Source of the DNA: Baffinella frigidus
Taxonomy: Eukaryota; Cryptophyceae; Cryptomonadales; Baffinellaceae
Direction: 5' to 3'
Length of the DNA stretch: 15,315 bases
NCBI GenBank assembly: GCA_026770585.1
Contig: MU647537.1
Coordinates: 1 to 15,315, forward strand
A model generated the notes under the pieces. It saw only the letters and a program-made list of their open reading frames with translations, had not been told where the DNA came from and ran no database searches. A program made the translations under genes and the position numbers. Shown here in pieces: positions 1 through 6,749 of the stretch. Within the stretch, counting starts at the first letter, position 1. Each line of letters starts with the position of its first letter.

Positions 1-1318
1 GCCCGGACACGTCCTGTAGGGGTCCAGGGGGGATCTTTGCTGTTTTGAGGTGTGGGTGGCTAAAAGACGAATTTCGGCATTTTGGAACCTAGGCTTGACT
101 CCAAAAGTTGATATGAGCCCTGATTTATCCTGAATCCACCGATTTATGAGTCCGTGGATGTGCTCAGGTCAATTAGAGACCGTACCCCCCCGATTATTGA
201 AAATGTGATACTTGGGGCGATTTGCCCCGATTGTGGGGTGGGTTGACTTTGAGATATTCTCAAGCTATTCAGACGAGTTAGGGGCCAATCCGTATGAGAA
301 ATAATATATCTAGACCCTCAACATGATCAGATTTTAAGGTTAAGTAACAAAGTTGGCCCTTGGAGCCCTTTTCGTTTGTCCATGGGCGGGAGGGCTGTCC
401 GCCGAGAATATCAACAAAAGGAGCTTCCTGGGCCATTCTTGCGGTACATCTCCCCTACATAAGACCGTAATTGCGTATGTATGGGTCCATTGAACGTGGA
501 CCAGGAATAATAATGGGGGGTCCAACAACCATAAATGGCTCCAGGGGCTCACACTTGGTACATTGGGTGATCCCCCTATGGGGGGGTGAATTGAGTGTTT
601 CAGTACTCCCCAATGACGACGCAGACCGTAACTCTCCGACATCTCGGCCCAGACTACGTTCTGGAACAGCTCCAAACGTGTTGTTCACTTGAACCCAGCA
701 ACATGTTCAACCAGATCAGTCAATTATCTACGAACAAGATATGAGACCCAGGAGCCATGGTCCCGAGCGTGTTAGTTCAAAACAGGGGGTTGGGTTCTTT
801 TCCCATAACCCCACATCGCATGGCGAACATGCTCGCATACCACACACCAGATGGGTGCACGTTTTAATCAACGGCACCAGCCAGGTAGCCGCCTGTGCCT
901 ACCTCATCCCTACGTGTCACCTCCTCCGGGTGACAACATGATCCTTTCCCATACATGTAGCCCCGACAGGGGCGAGGGGAGGTGACAGGGTAGGGGAGCG
1001 AGGGGAGGAGAGCGAGAACAGTGGTTGGAGATGAGAGAGTACACAATGCTGTACTGTACTCGTTCGTCTCGGCCTCAAGTCCCGGCACGCGAACCGCTTG
1101 GAAGGTCCTCGGGCGGCTGTCGGTCCTCAAGCTAGGGCAACTGGTCCTGCTGCTCCCACTCTTCCAGCTCTGAGGTATCCTGGATGGCGCCCCGCCCTGC
1201 GAATGAGTTATCGTAGATGGCGCCCCGCCCTGCCCTGCCCCGCCAAGCTCAGCCATGCCCTGCCCCGCCATTCCCCTGCGACAACAAGTGATTTAGACGC
1301 TGTAGAGCTACACATAAA
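1..1318. other. No gene or repeat family recognised; one short GC-rich direct duplication
   Basis: I see no convincing coding region, RNA gene or mobile element here. The open frames in this stretch are short, overlap on both strands and give low-complexity or unremarkable translations. The only local structure I can support is a direct duplication of an 18-bp GC-rich word (GATGGCGCCCCGCCCTGC) at about 1182 and again at about 1216, followed by CCTGCCCCGCCA repeats to about 1270. Base composition shifts from mixed in the first 950 bases to GC-rich at 960-1270, just before the telomere-type array begins. An exon of an unknown gene cannot be excluded without transcript data. Confidence 0.5.
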
Positions 1319-1827
1319 AGGTTCAGGGCTTAAGATTGAGGGTTTAGGGTTTAGAGTGTAGGGTTTAGGGTTTAGGGTGTAGGGTTTAGGGTCTGGGGTC
1401 TACGGTCTAGAGTTTGGGGTTAGCGGTGTGGGGGTTAGGGTTCAGGGATAAGGATTTAGGGCTTGAGGGTTCGGGTTCAGGGTTTAGGGTGTAGGGTCCA
1501 GGGTTCGGGGTCTATGGGTTTAGGGTTTGGGACGTTGGGGTGAGGGTGCATGGCGTAGGATTTAGGGTTTGATCGTTAGGGGTTAGGGATCAGGGTTTTG
1601 GGCTTACAGGTTCATGGTTTAGGGTTTCAGGGGGTAAGGATTATGGTTTGGGATTTCGGGTTTGGGAACCGGGGATTGGGGTTTGGGGATTAGGGTTTGG
1701 GTTTGGGGTTTGGGGTTTGGGGTTTGGGGTTTGGGGTTTGGGGTTTGGGGTTCGGGGATTGGGGTTTGGGGTTTGAGGTTTGGTGTTTGGTGTTTGGTGT
1801 TTGGTGTTTGGTGTTTAGGGTTCAGGG
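1319..1827 (+). repeat. Interstitial telomere-type array 1 (TTTAGGG, TTTGGGG and TTTGGTG variants)
   Basis: This is about 500 bp of degenerate heptamers of the TTTAGGG type, with the G-rich strand on the plus strand. The first 350 bp are scrambled variants (TTTAGGG, TGTAGGG, TTCAGGG and others). From about 1702 the register is strict: seven consecutive TTTGGGG units at 1702-1750, then TTCGGGG, ATTGGGG, TTTGGGG and TTTGAGG, five consecutive TTTGGTG units at 1779-1813, and one TTTAGGG at 1814-1820. The heptamer matches the telomere repeat of plants and many algae. G-rich DNA on the plus strand would point to a chromosome end on the right, but more than 13 kb of other sequence follows, so the array is interstitial. 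The frames reading GLGFGVW through it are translated repeat, not genes. Confidence 0.92.
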
Positions 1828-1908
1828 TTGTTACAGTGGAGTTTGCAGCATTTACGGGAAAATTTTGCCCCAGGCATCCGACACTGTACCTGGAAATGTG
1901 TGCGAGGA
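1828..1908 (+). repeat. Array-linked module, copy 1
   Basis: This is a unit of about 80 bp that directly follows the telomere-type array after the bridge GGGTTCAGGG. It begins TTGTTACAGTGGAG, continues through GCAGCATTTACGGG and TTTTGCCCCAGGCATCCGAC, and ends near TGGAAATGTGTGCGAGG. Similar units start at 2310 and 3045, each at the right edge of a telomere-type array. The function is unknown; it behaves like part of a higher-order subtelomeric repeat. Confidence 0.8.
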
Positions 1909-1917
1909 GATGTGTTT

Positions 1918-2309
1918 CGGGGTTTGGGGTTTGGGGTTTGGGGTTTGGGGTTCGGGGTTTGGGTCTAGGGTGTCGGGTTGCGAGTTCCAGGTTTAGGTTT
2001 GAGGGTTGAGGGTTCCGGGTTGAGGGTTCAGGTTCTGATTCTGGGAGGGGAATTGAGGTTGGGGTTTAGGGTGTCGGGTTTGATTTTTAGAGTTCAGGGT
2101 TGAGGGTTGAGGGATTTGGGTTTCGGGTTTGGGTTTGAAGGTTTAGGTTTTAGGGTCTAGGGTTCAGGGTTTGCAGTTTAGGGTTTAGGGTTGAGGGCTT
2201 GGGGCTTAGGGCTTGGGGTTTAGGGCCTAGGGTTTAGGGTTTAGGGTTTGGGGTTTAGGGTTCAGGGTTTAGGGCTTAGGGTATAGGGTTTGGGGTTTAG
2301 GGTATTGGG
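1918..2309 (+). repeat. Interstitial telomere-type array 2
   Basis: This is a second degenerate heptamer array with the G-rich strand on plus. It opens with four or five TTTGGGG-type units (about 1918-1960), passes through mixed TTGAGGG, TTCAGGG and TTCCGGG variants, and ends in fairly regular TTTAGGG units at about 2175-2305. It lies between module copies 1 and 2, so array and module alternate. Confidence 0.9.
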
Positions 2310-2428
2310 TTGTTGCAGTGGAGGGTTCAGCATTTAAGGGTAAAATGTGCCCTAGACCTCTGACCCTATGGAAATAGAGCGGATATTTGGCAATGTGTCT
2401 CACTGGAGATTTGGAAATGTGTGCGAGG
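2310..2428 (+). repeat. Array-linked module, copy 2
   Basis: This is the second copy of the module found at 1828. It begins TTGTTGCAGTGGAGGGTTCA, then CATTTAAGGG and TGTGCCCTAGACCTCTGACC. The core ends near 2372. The 17-bp word TGGAAATGTGTGCGAGG that closes copy 1 is found here about 40 bp further on, at 2412-2428, so this copy carries extra sequence between the two parts. Confidence 0.78.
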
Positions 2429-2770
2429 TCTGTGCATACAAGTGCGAGGTCTGGTCCCGTACAAGGACCGCGTTGCACGAGCGGAAACATCATATCATTG
2501 AATTTCGGTTTCTAGCTCTGCCTCACCCTGTAGGGTCGACTGTAGTGTCCAGTTTTGGTCTGGAAGTTTGCTAAACTCTAAGGTGTTGTCATTAATAGGA
2601 TCAAAAACAAGTTTGTAACGAGCTGGGAAGGCAGGGACCCCCTGTGGGAGTCACGGTCTCAAGTCCAGCGCTCAAAACACAGCCTGATCTTCCCCTCCGT
2701 GTGGCAGATGCGACTGGCAACCGTCTGGACAACCTCTTGTCGTGGGTATCTGCTTGTTGCTGCTGCGGGT
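2429..2770. other. About 340 bp with no feature recognised
   Basis: Mixed-composition sequence between the second array-linked module and the first satellite copy. I see no sustained coding signal, repeat family or RNA gene. Short open frames exist on both strands but overlap each other and look like chance. Confidence 0.4.
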
Positions 2771-2925
2771 GAGGTCTGGAGGGCATTCTGACCTGGCGAA
2801 AACTGCCGCAAACACTCCGACACTGCGGGATGAACCCACCACCCCGCACAGCGCTGATCCGAGCACCACAGAGCACCCCTGCCATCGCATTGATCCTGTC
2901 AGAGGCCCCAGCCTCCCTTTCGGGT
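2771..2925 (+). repeat. Satellite copy 0 (of the ~170-bp family)
   Basis: This is an outlying copy of the satellite that resumes at 3311. It starts with GAGGTCTGGAGGGCATTCTG and runs through AACTGCCGCAAACACTCCGA to a closing block at about 2877-2917. That block (CATCGCATTGATCCTG, then AGAGG and CCAGCCTCCC) recurs at about 3410-3446 with only a few differences over 40 bp. The telomere-type array, module copy 3 and 20-bp minisatellite at 2934-3310 separate this copy from the rest, so either the satellite was interrupted or the pieces moved together. Confidence 0.7.
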
Positions 2926-2933
2926 TGAGTTTA

Positions 2934-3044
2934 CAGGGTTTAGGGTTTAGGTTTTAGGGCTTAGGGTTTCAGGGTTTAGAGTTTCGAGTTTAGGGTTTAG
3001 GGTCTAGGGTTGAGGGTTTGGGGTTTAGGGTTTAGGGTTCAGGG
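2934..3044 (+). repeat. Interstitial telomere-type array 3
   Basis: This is about 110 bp of TTTAGGG-type heptamers, G-rich on plus and more regular than the start of array 1. It follows satellite copy 0 directly and ends with TTTAGGGTTCAGGG before module copy 3, the same bridge that precedes module copy 1. Confidence 0.9.
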
Positions 3045-3120
3045 TTGTTCCAGTGGAGGGTTCAGGATTTACGGGCAAATGTTGCCCTAGACATCCGTCC
3101 CTATACCCGTACTTGAAACC
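3045..3120 (+). repeat. Array-linked module, copy 3
   Basis: This is the third copy of the module, beginning TTGTTCCAGTGGAGGGTTCA, then GATTTACGGGCAAATG and TTGCCCTAGACATCCG. Its right end (CCCTATACCCGTACTTGAAA) merges into the 20-bp minisatellite that follows and resembles a diverged unit of it. The module may therefore be a junction piece between telomere-type DNA and the minisatellite. Confidence 0.78.
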
Positions 3121-3156
3121 TTGTTCCAAGGCATCAAAAAAAAAACTGGACTTTGG

Positions 3157-3310
3157 ACCCTATTCCTAGAAATCATAACCCATGCCCATGCATCGAACCC
3201 TACTCCTAGAAGCAAGACCGGTTCCTAGGAATCAAACCCTTATCCTAAACAACGCACCCTGCACCTAGACTTCAACCCCCATTCCTGGGCTGCAGACCCT
3301 ATTCTTAAAG
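3157..3310 (+). repeat. 20-bp minisatellite block 1 (ACCCTATTCCTAGNNATCAA type)
   Basis: Eight consecutive diverged units of 19-20 bp start at 3157, 3177, 3197, 3217, 3236, 3256, 3276 and 3296. The clearest unit is ACCCTATTCCTAGAAATCAT. Typical landmarks are ACCC at the start and CCTAG in the middle. The final unit is cut short at 3310, exactly where the ~170-bp satellite resumes. The first four units reappear in the same order at 3859-3937. Confidence 0.85.
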
Positions 3311-3369
3311 AGCTCTGGTGGGCATGCTCAGCAGGTGAGAACTGCCCGCAGCACCCCGAAACTGTGGGA

Positions 3370-3382
3370 CCCCCCCCCCCCC
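3370..3382. repeat. Homopolymer C run (13)
   Basis: An uninterrupted run of 13 C residues lies inside a satellite copy. Comparable runs are at 3545-3564 (12 C, G, 7 C) and 4475-4486 (12 G). These tracts are prone to length variation and sequencing error, so any frame crossing them is unreliable. Confidence 0.9.
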
Positions 3383-3858
3383 TTCCAAACAGCGAAGATC
3401 AGGGCACCTGCAATCGCATTGATCCTGCCAGAGGTCCCAGCCTCCCAGCACCGGCCCGAACACAGCAAGTCACATGAGATCTTTTCAGGGTGATAAGGTG
3501 GTGTGCAACACCTTCAGCACACCCCAACCAATAGATCCAAACCACCCCCCCCCCCCGCCCCCCCAAAAAGGAACGATCCGGGCTCGTGACAGCACACTTG
3601 CAACCGCATGGATGAAGCCTCCCAGTAAAACGACGAGCTCAGCGCAGCCCGGAACAGCTCTGGCGGGGATTCTGAGGGGTTGTGAACCCCCACCACGCTC
3701 CCAAACAGCGGGATCAAACAAGAACACCAAATAGCGCTGCGTGCAATGCGGAACCTGGAAGAACAGCCGCGAACGCATGGAACGCAGGCTCCCCAAGCCG
3801 AGAACAGCCCCCGACAGCTCTGGTGGTGATGATCAGGTGGTGGACAACAACCCCTCTG

Positions 3859-3942
3859 ACCCTATTCCTAGGTATCACAACCCATGCCCAGCATCAAACC
3901 CTACTCCAAGAAAGCAAGACCTGTTCCTAGGCATCAAACCCC
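3859..3942 (+). repeat. 20-bp minisatellite block 2
   Basis: Four units of 19-21 bp (3859, 3879, 3898, 3919) plus the start of a fifth. They are closest, in order, to units 1-4 of block 1 at 3157-3235: unit 1 has ACCCTATTCCTAGGTATCAC, unit 2 AACCCATGCCCAGCATCAA, unit 3 ACCCTACTCCAAGAAAGCAA, unit 4 ACCTGTTCCTAGGCATCAA. The conserved order shows that an ~80-bp block was copied as a piece, rather than that the array grew unit by unit here. Confidence 0.85.
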
Positions 3943-4350
3943 AGAATCCCCGCCCCCCCCCTCCAAAAAATGCGCAGAGCATCGCCCCGACCTCAGCATA
4001 GACCAAGCCAGCTCTGGTGGTGGTCCTCTCGTGGTGGACACCACTCGCATCACCCTGCAAGGACGAATCCCCACCCCCCGCCCCACCCAAAATGGCAAAT
4101 TCGCACATGGGAACCACCAGCAAACGCTGGATGCAGCAGGCCTCACCGCACCAGGCCGACCTTAGCAGAGACCAAGCCAGCTCTGGTGATGGTTGTCACG
4201 TGGTGGACAACACTCTCATCACCCGCCAAGGACGGAATCCGAGCCCACCCCACCCCCCAATACTAGGTGATCTGCACCAGGAAAACAACAGCAAACGTTG
4301 AATGCAGGCCTCCCGGCACCGCACCTAGCACAGAGTGCACCCACAAAGTG

Positions 4351-4860
4351 CACCTGAGCACCATACCACAGTTTGAGGCACCTCCGGATCCCCGAAGCTG
4401 CTGAATCCCCAGCACAGCCGCACCCTGAAAAAGCAAACAGCGAATCCCTCCCCAACATGAGCGCACAGAGCGCCGGGGGGGGGGGGTCTGACGAGAGTCG
4501 AGCACAGAAAACACACCTGGGAGCACGACGGACTGACTTCGCGCAGCAGCCGCTCCGAGAGCGCCCCTCCCGCCCCTCCAAGGCGCTTCCCTCCCCCTGT
4601 CTCCTCCGCTGACTGCTGCTCACGTATACGTGACGTATGCGGCGGCAACATAAATTATATATGATTGTCCTGTGCATATATGCCTAACCAATCTAAGGTA
4701 AAAGAGACGGGGGTGTCTTCTCCTCTGCCCTCCCCCCCTCCTGGCAGGGCAACGGGAGCAGTTAACACATCAGCATTGATAGAGTTTCACCTGGCACTAA
4801 CAGGCCAAGTTCTTTGGTTGTAGACCAGCCTTCTAAAAGAGTCCTGTGTACGAACGGCTC
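4351..4860. other. Gene-free transition: decayed satellite, then AT-rich sequence
   Basis: The first ~130 bp look like strongly decayed satellite. 4490-4600 is GC-rich without recognised structure. About 4615-4690 turns AT-rich, with CACGTATACGTGACGTATGC and a TATATATG tract at about 4660-4680. I see no gene. A promoter in the AT-rich stretch cannot be argued from this sequence alone, since no coding region follows. Confidence 0.4.
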
Positions 4861-4965
4861 TATCCCCTAAGTGGCGGGGGGGTCGAAATTGACCCCCAAG
4901 AGGTCCTAGGCAGGTCCTAGGGCCCTACGGTAGGGCGTATGAGCCTACTCGCCACTTAAGGGATA
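4861..4965. mobile_element. Palindromic (MITE-like) element, 105 bp
   Basis: Terminal inverted repeats of 16 bp, TATCCCCTAAGTGGCG at 4861-4876 and CGCCACTTAAGGGATA at 4950-4965, differ at one position. The interior holds a second, GC-rich set of short palindromes (CCTAGGGCCCTACGGTAGGG at 4915-4934) resembling the centre of the CAGGGGTACC elements described below. No open frame is present, so any transposition would need an enzyme supplied elsewhere. I see no clear target duplication. Confidence 0.75.
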
Positions 4966-4989
4966 CTGCCAGGAACACAAAGGTTACTC

Positions 4990-5203
4990 GCGAATAAGGA
5001 CACATACCACCGCAGGGTCCCACAGTGCAGGGGTACCTCGATTACAAGAAAACGCCTCCCCGTAGGACCCTACAGTGGGGCTATGCCTAGGGCCCTATGG
5101 TCGTCCTAAGGGGGGTGACGTTTTCTTGTAATCGAGGTATCCCTGTAGCGCTAATCCTAGGAGCATGCAACCACCGCTAGGGGTGACGTGTGTCCTTATT
5201 CGC
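4990..5203. mobile_element. Palindromic element split by a second palindromic element
   Basis: Outer arms GCGAATAAGGACACAT (about 4989-5004) and GTGTGTCCTTATTCGC (about 5188-5203) are inverted copies with one or two differences. Similarity continues inward on both sides (ACCACCGCAGGG against CCGCTAGGGGTGAC read in reverse). Between them, at 5028-5145, sits a complete element of the CAGGGGTACC family. The simplest reading is insertion of the inner element into the centre of the outer one. Confidence 0.7.
5028..5145. mobile_element. CAGGGGTACC palindromic element, copy 1 (118 bp, nested)
   Basis: Terminal inverted repeats are 27 bp, starting CAGGGGTACCTCGATTACAA at 5028 and ending at 5145, with one mismatch between arms. 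The interior has the family core CCTACAGTGGGG, CTATGCCTAGGGCCCTATGG and CCTAAGGGGGG. The dinucleotide after the right end is TA, but the left flank is TG, so a TA target duplication is only half visible. There is no coding capacity. Related copies lie at 10432-10635 (two, nested), 11312-11426 and 11428-11524. Confidence 0.85.
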
Positions 5204-5278
5204 CCGTAGGGCCTGGAAACACGCTCGCTGTACGCCAGGTGGGCAGGTGGGACGCGAGGTGAGGACTGTAGCAGCACA

Positions 5279-5399
5279 GATCCACCCCGTCTGCACCGGG
5301 GGGGCTGATGCGATCCGAAAGGAAGCATGGCTTTTCTGCAGATAAGTTCTAGTGTCCGCCTATGGTGGGAGTTACAAGAACCTCAAGGACGTAAAGGAG
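5279..5399 (-). repeat. A/B interspersed repeat: subfamily A, copy 1
   Basis: This is a diverged copy in reverse orientation. Landmarks on the plus strand are CTGCACCGGGGGGGCTGATG, CGATCCGAAAGGAAGCATGG and CTTTTCTGCA, then GTGTCCGCCTATGGTGGGAG, then AAGAACCTCAAGGACGTAAA. The last words form the 9-bp tail block (GGTCCTTTA read on the other strand), reduced here to about two units. Confidence 0.85.
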
Positions 5400-5520
5400 T
5401 AACCCTCCTGTAGGACCCTACGTCGGTGAGTGTCAGAGAAACCTCGATTAATGCAAACATAGGCAAGGGCGCCACCTGCCTCTCCCGGGAAAGGCACAGA
5501 TCGATACGCTGTCACATGCC

Positions 5521-5673
5521 CGATGAGGATCCCCTTTAGCAGGTTTCTGCCGCGATCCTCTGCACCGGGGGGCCTGAATGTGATCCGAAAGGAAGCATGG
5601 CTTTTCTGCAGAACCAGTTCCGGTGTCCGCCTATGTTGGGAGCTCGAAGAACCTAAAGGACCTAAAGGACAGA
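5521..5673 (-). repeat. A/B interspersed repeat: subfamily A, copy 2 (best preserved reverse copy)
   Basis: This reverse copy carries every landmark: ATGAGGATCCCCTTTAGC and GGTTTCTGCCGCGATCCTC at the head, CTGCACCGGGGGGCCTGA, GTGATCCGAAAGGAAGCATG, TTTTCTGCAGAACCAGTTCC, GGTGTCCGCCTATGTTGGGA, GCTCGAAGAACC, then a 9-bp tail (CTAAAGGAC, two and a half units). It can be aligned base by base with the forward copies at 8316 and 12569. One frame through the repeat reads IRKEAWLFCRTSSGVRLCWE, and nearly the same peptide appears in other copies. I attribute this to DNA similarity, not selection on a protein. Confidence 0.9.
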
Positions 5674-5804
5674 AGGAGTCGGGCGGGGACAAAGGCAACA
5701 GGGTTCAGTGTCTGTAGGTGTTGGTGTGGAGGGTGTCTGGGGTTTAGAGTTGAGTGAATAGTGTGTATGGTGTGTAGGGGGTCTAGTCTCATGTTTCGTG
5801 GTGC
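5674..5804. other. Short spacer with degenerate GTGTAGGG/GTGTATGG words
   Basis: Between the A repeat and the inverted duplication, about 130 bp contain GTGTCTGGGGTTTAGAGTTG, GTGTGTATGG and TGTGTAGGGG. These may be strongly decayed telomere-type heptamers, but the match is too weak to call an array. Confidence 0.35.
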
Positions 5805-5949
5805 TGTCTCAGCAGGACCCTAGGAGGTGGAGTTAGCATCCATCCGGAAAAGGCTCGTATGAGCGGCAAACACGGGGTACAGCAGTGGCACAATGCGTAG
5901 CATGTGTGGCGCTGACGCTGGTTGTTTGGCAATAAACTATCAATCTCTC
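5805..5949 (+). repeat. Left arm of long inverted duplication; SINE-like unit
   Basis: About 129 bp (5821-5949) are repeated in reverse at 7115-7246, and weaker similarity extends outward to 5805 and 7265. Shared words include GGAGGTGGAGTT, GCTCGTATGAGCGGC, GTGGCACAATGCGT, GGCGCTGACGCTGGTTGTTT and GGCAATAAA-TATCAATCTC. The unit ends in AATAAA-like sequence and then a (CTAA)n tract, a layout seen in tRNA-derived SINEs. TGGCACAATGCG at about 5886 resembles a pol III A box. The B-box candidate GGTTGTTTGGC about 34 bp later is poor, so the SINE reading is tentative. Confidence 0.7.
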
Positions 5950-6045
5950 TAACTAACTAACTAACTAGGTAACTAACTGACTGACTGACTGACTAACTGA
6001 CTAACTAACTAACTAACTAACTGAATGACCAACTAACTAATTGAC
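5948..6045 (+). repeat. (CTAA)n/(CTGA)n microsatellite
   Basis: Nearly 100 bp of four-base units, mostly CTAA with internal blocks of CTGA (about 5977-6001) and some GTAA and CCAA interruptions. It is bracketed by two copies of a 25-bp sequence, TTTGGCAATAAACTATCAAT plus CTCTC at 5925-5949 and the same with one T for C at 6046-6070. Confidence 0.95.
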
Positions 6046-6084
6046 TTTGGCAATAAATTATCAATCTCTCAGCAGGACCGGGAG
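6046..6084 (+). repeat. Second copy of the unit end, after the microsatellite
   Basis: TTTGGCAATAAATTATCAAT and CTCTC repeat the 25 bp found just before the microsatellite. The continuation CAGCAGGACC matches 5810-5819, upstream of the left arm. A reverse match to this continuation lies at about 7012-7034. The block marks where the microsatellite tract ends and a second copy of the surrounding repeat begins. Confidence 0.75.
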
Positions 6085-6279
6085 TCAGGTGCCACGCAAG
6101 GCCCTTCGAGGGTCATCCGGTGTCCGTTCTTGGAGCCGTTAGGCCGTTTGTGTCAACTTTTGACGAGATGTGCCCGTGTTCCTCCCACCATCTTGAGAAA
6201 TCGACTTTGGAATCACCCCTCAAGGGCCCTCCGTGGTGGAGAGGGAAGCCTTAGCTCGTGGAGGAGGGCGTGAGTGCCC
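6085..6279. other. Spacer with partial similarity to 7289-7345
   Basis: CCACGCAAGGCCCTTCGAGG and the following ~30 bp to TTCTTGGAGCC (about 6092-6137) resemble, in the same orientation, CCACGCAAGATCCTTGACGG through GGTATTGGAGCC at about 7289-7342. The rest shows no gene or known repeat. Confidence 0.4.
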
Positions 6280-6396
6280 CGATCCGAAAGGGAGCATGGC
6301 CTTTCTATAGAACCAGTTTATGGAGCTTATGGAGCTTATGGAGTCCCGCTCTCCGCCTATGTTGGGAGCTCGAAGAACCTCAAGAACCTAACGGAC
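6280..6396 (-). repeat. A/B interspersed repeat: subfamily A, copy 3, with internal 9-bp expansion
   Basis: A reverse copy: GATCCGAAAGGGAGCATGGC, AGAACCAGTT, CTCCGCCTATGTTGGGAGCT and CGAAGAACCTCAAGAACCTA. Between the GAACCAGTT and TCCGCCTATG landmarks it carries an inserted tandem of a 9-bp word (TTATGGAGC, two units and a partial third, about 6319-6342) that other copies lack. The head (CACCGGGGGGCCT) is missing, so the copy is truncated. Confidence 0.85.
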
Positions 6397-6519
6397 CGCC
6401 GAGGGTACATGCACCATAGCCACGATTGAATGGACACCCATGAAAGCATTTCACAGACAGAGAGCGCTCGTGGCTGTGCGCCGCAACCCTCACACATGAT
6501 CCAGCACCGCCCGCACCTG

Positions 6520-6621
6520 TGGGGATACTGCCCCGTGTAGGATGACCGGAGTGACTTTACACAGTCACGTCCACTATAAGGAGATATAAGCCCGCACGTG
6601 CTACACGGGGTAGTATCCCCA
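6520..6621. mobile_element. TGGGGATACT palindromic element, copy 1 (102 bp)
   Basis: Terminal inverted repeats TGGGGATACTGCCCCGTGTA at 6520 and TACACGGGGTAGTATCCCCA ending at 6621 differ at one position. The left half continues GGATGACCGGAGTGACTTTA and CACAGTCACGTCCACTATA, all shared with copy 2. The right half (AGGAGATATAAGCCCGCACG) is unlike copy 2. The length equals that of copy 2 exactly. No coding frame and no clear target duplication. Confidence 0.88.
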
Positions 6622-6647
6622 GAGCATCACCCCCGCATCAAGCCATC

Positions 6648-6749
6648 TGGGGATACTATCCCGTGTGGGATGACCGGAGTGACTTTACAATATAGTGGAC
6701 GTGACTGTGTGAAGTCACTCCGGTCATCCTAAACGGGGTAGTATCCCCA
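6648..6749. mobile_element. TGGGGATACT palindromic element, copy 2 (102 bp, fuller palindrome)
   Basis: Terminal inverted repeats start TGGGGATACTATCCCGTGTG at 6648 and end AACGGGGTAGTATCCCCA at 6749. The pairing runs deep inside: GGATGACCGGAGTGACTT pairs with AAGTCACTCCGGTCATCC (one bulge or mismatch region). The central GTGGACGTGACTGTGTGAAG is the reverse of the left interior of copy 1. Only 26 bp separate the two copies. A transcript or single strand would fold into a long hairpin. Confidence 0.88.

Larger units (their letters stand above)
3311..4350 (+). repeat. Degenerate tandem satellite, period about 170 bp, six or seven copies
   Basis: The landmark AGCTCTGG(T/C)GG begins copies at 3311, 3656, 3816, 4010 and 4179. 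A further copy lacking the exact landmark starts near 3481 (GGTGATAAGGTGGTGTGCAA, compare GATCAGGTGGTGGACAACAA at about 3829). Spacings are about 170, 175, 160, 194 and 169 bp; the 194-bp unit holds a second 20-bp minisatellite block. The last two clear copies (4010, 4179) share GACCAAGCCAGCTCTGGTG, GTGGTGGACA, AAGGACG-AATCC, CACCAG-AAAC and AGCAAACG-TG-ATGCAG. A weaker continuation (AAAAGCAAACAGCGAATCCC near 4428) suggests decay to about 4480. The open frames through the satellite come from repeat sequence and change frame between copies. Confidence 0.82.

Noticed and set aside
1662-2009. Open frames encoding GLGFGVW-type repeats
   Set aside because: They are translations of the TTTGGGG heptamer array; the same peptide appears in more than one frame and ends when the array ends.
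1319-3044. True chromosome end
   Set aside because: The G-rich strand points right, where more than 12 kb of other sequence follows, and the units are degenerate; it is interstitial.
3157-3310. CRISPR-like array
   Set aside because: Units are 19-20 bp, contiguous and diverged, with no repeat/spacer alternation, and the context is eukaryotic.
3474-4301. Several proline-rich open frames on both strands
   Set aside because: They run through the ~170-bp satellite and C runs, change frame between satellite copies, and have no consistent start or domain.
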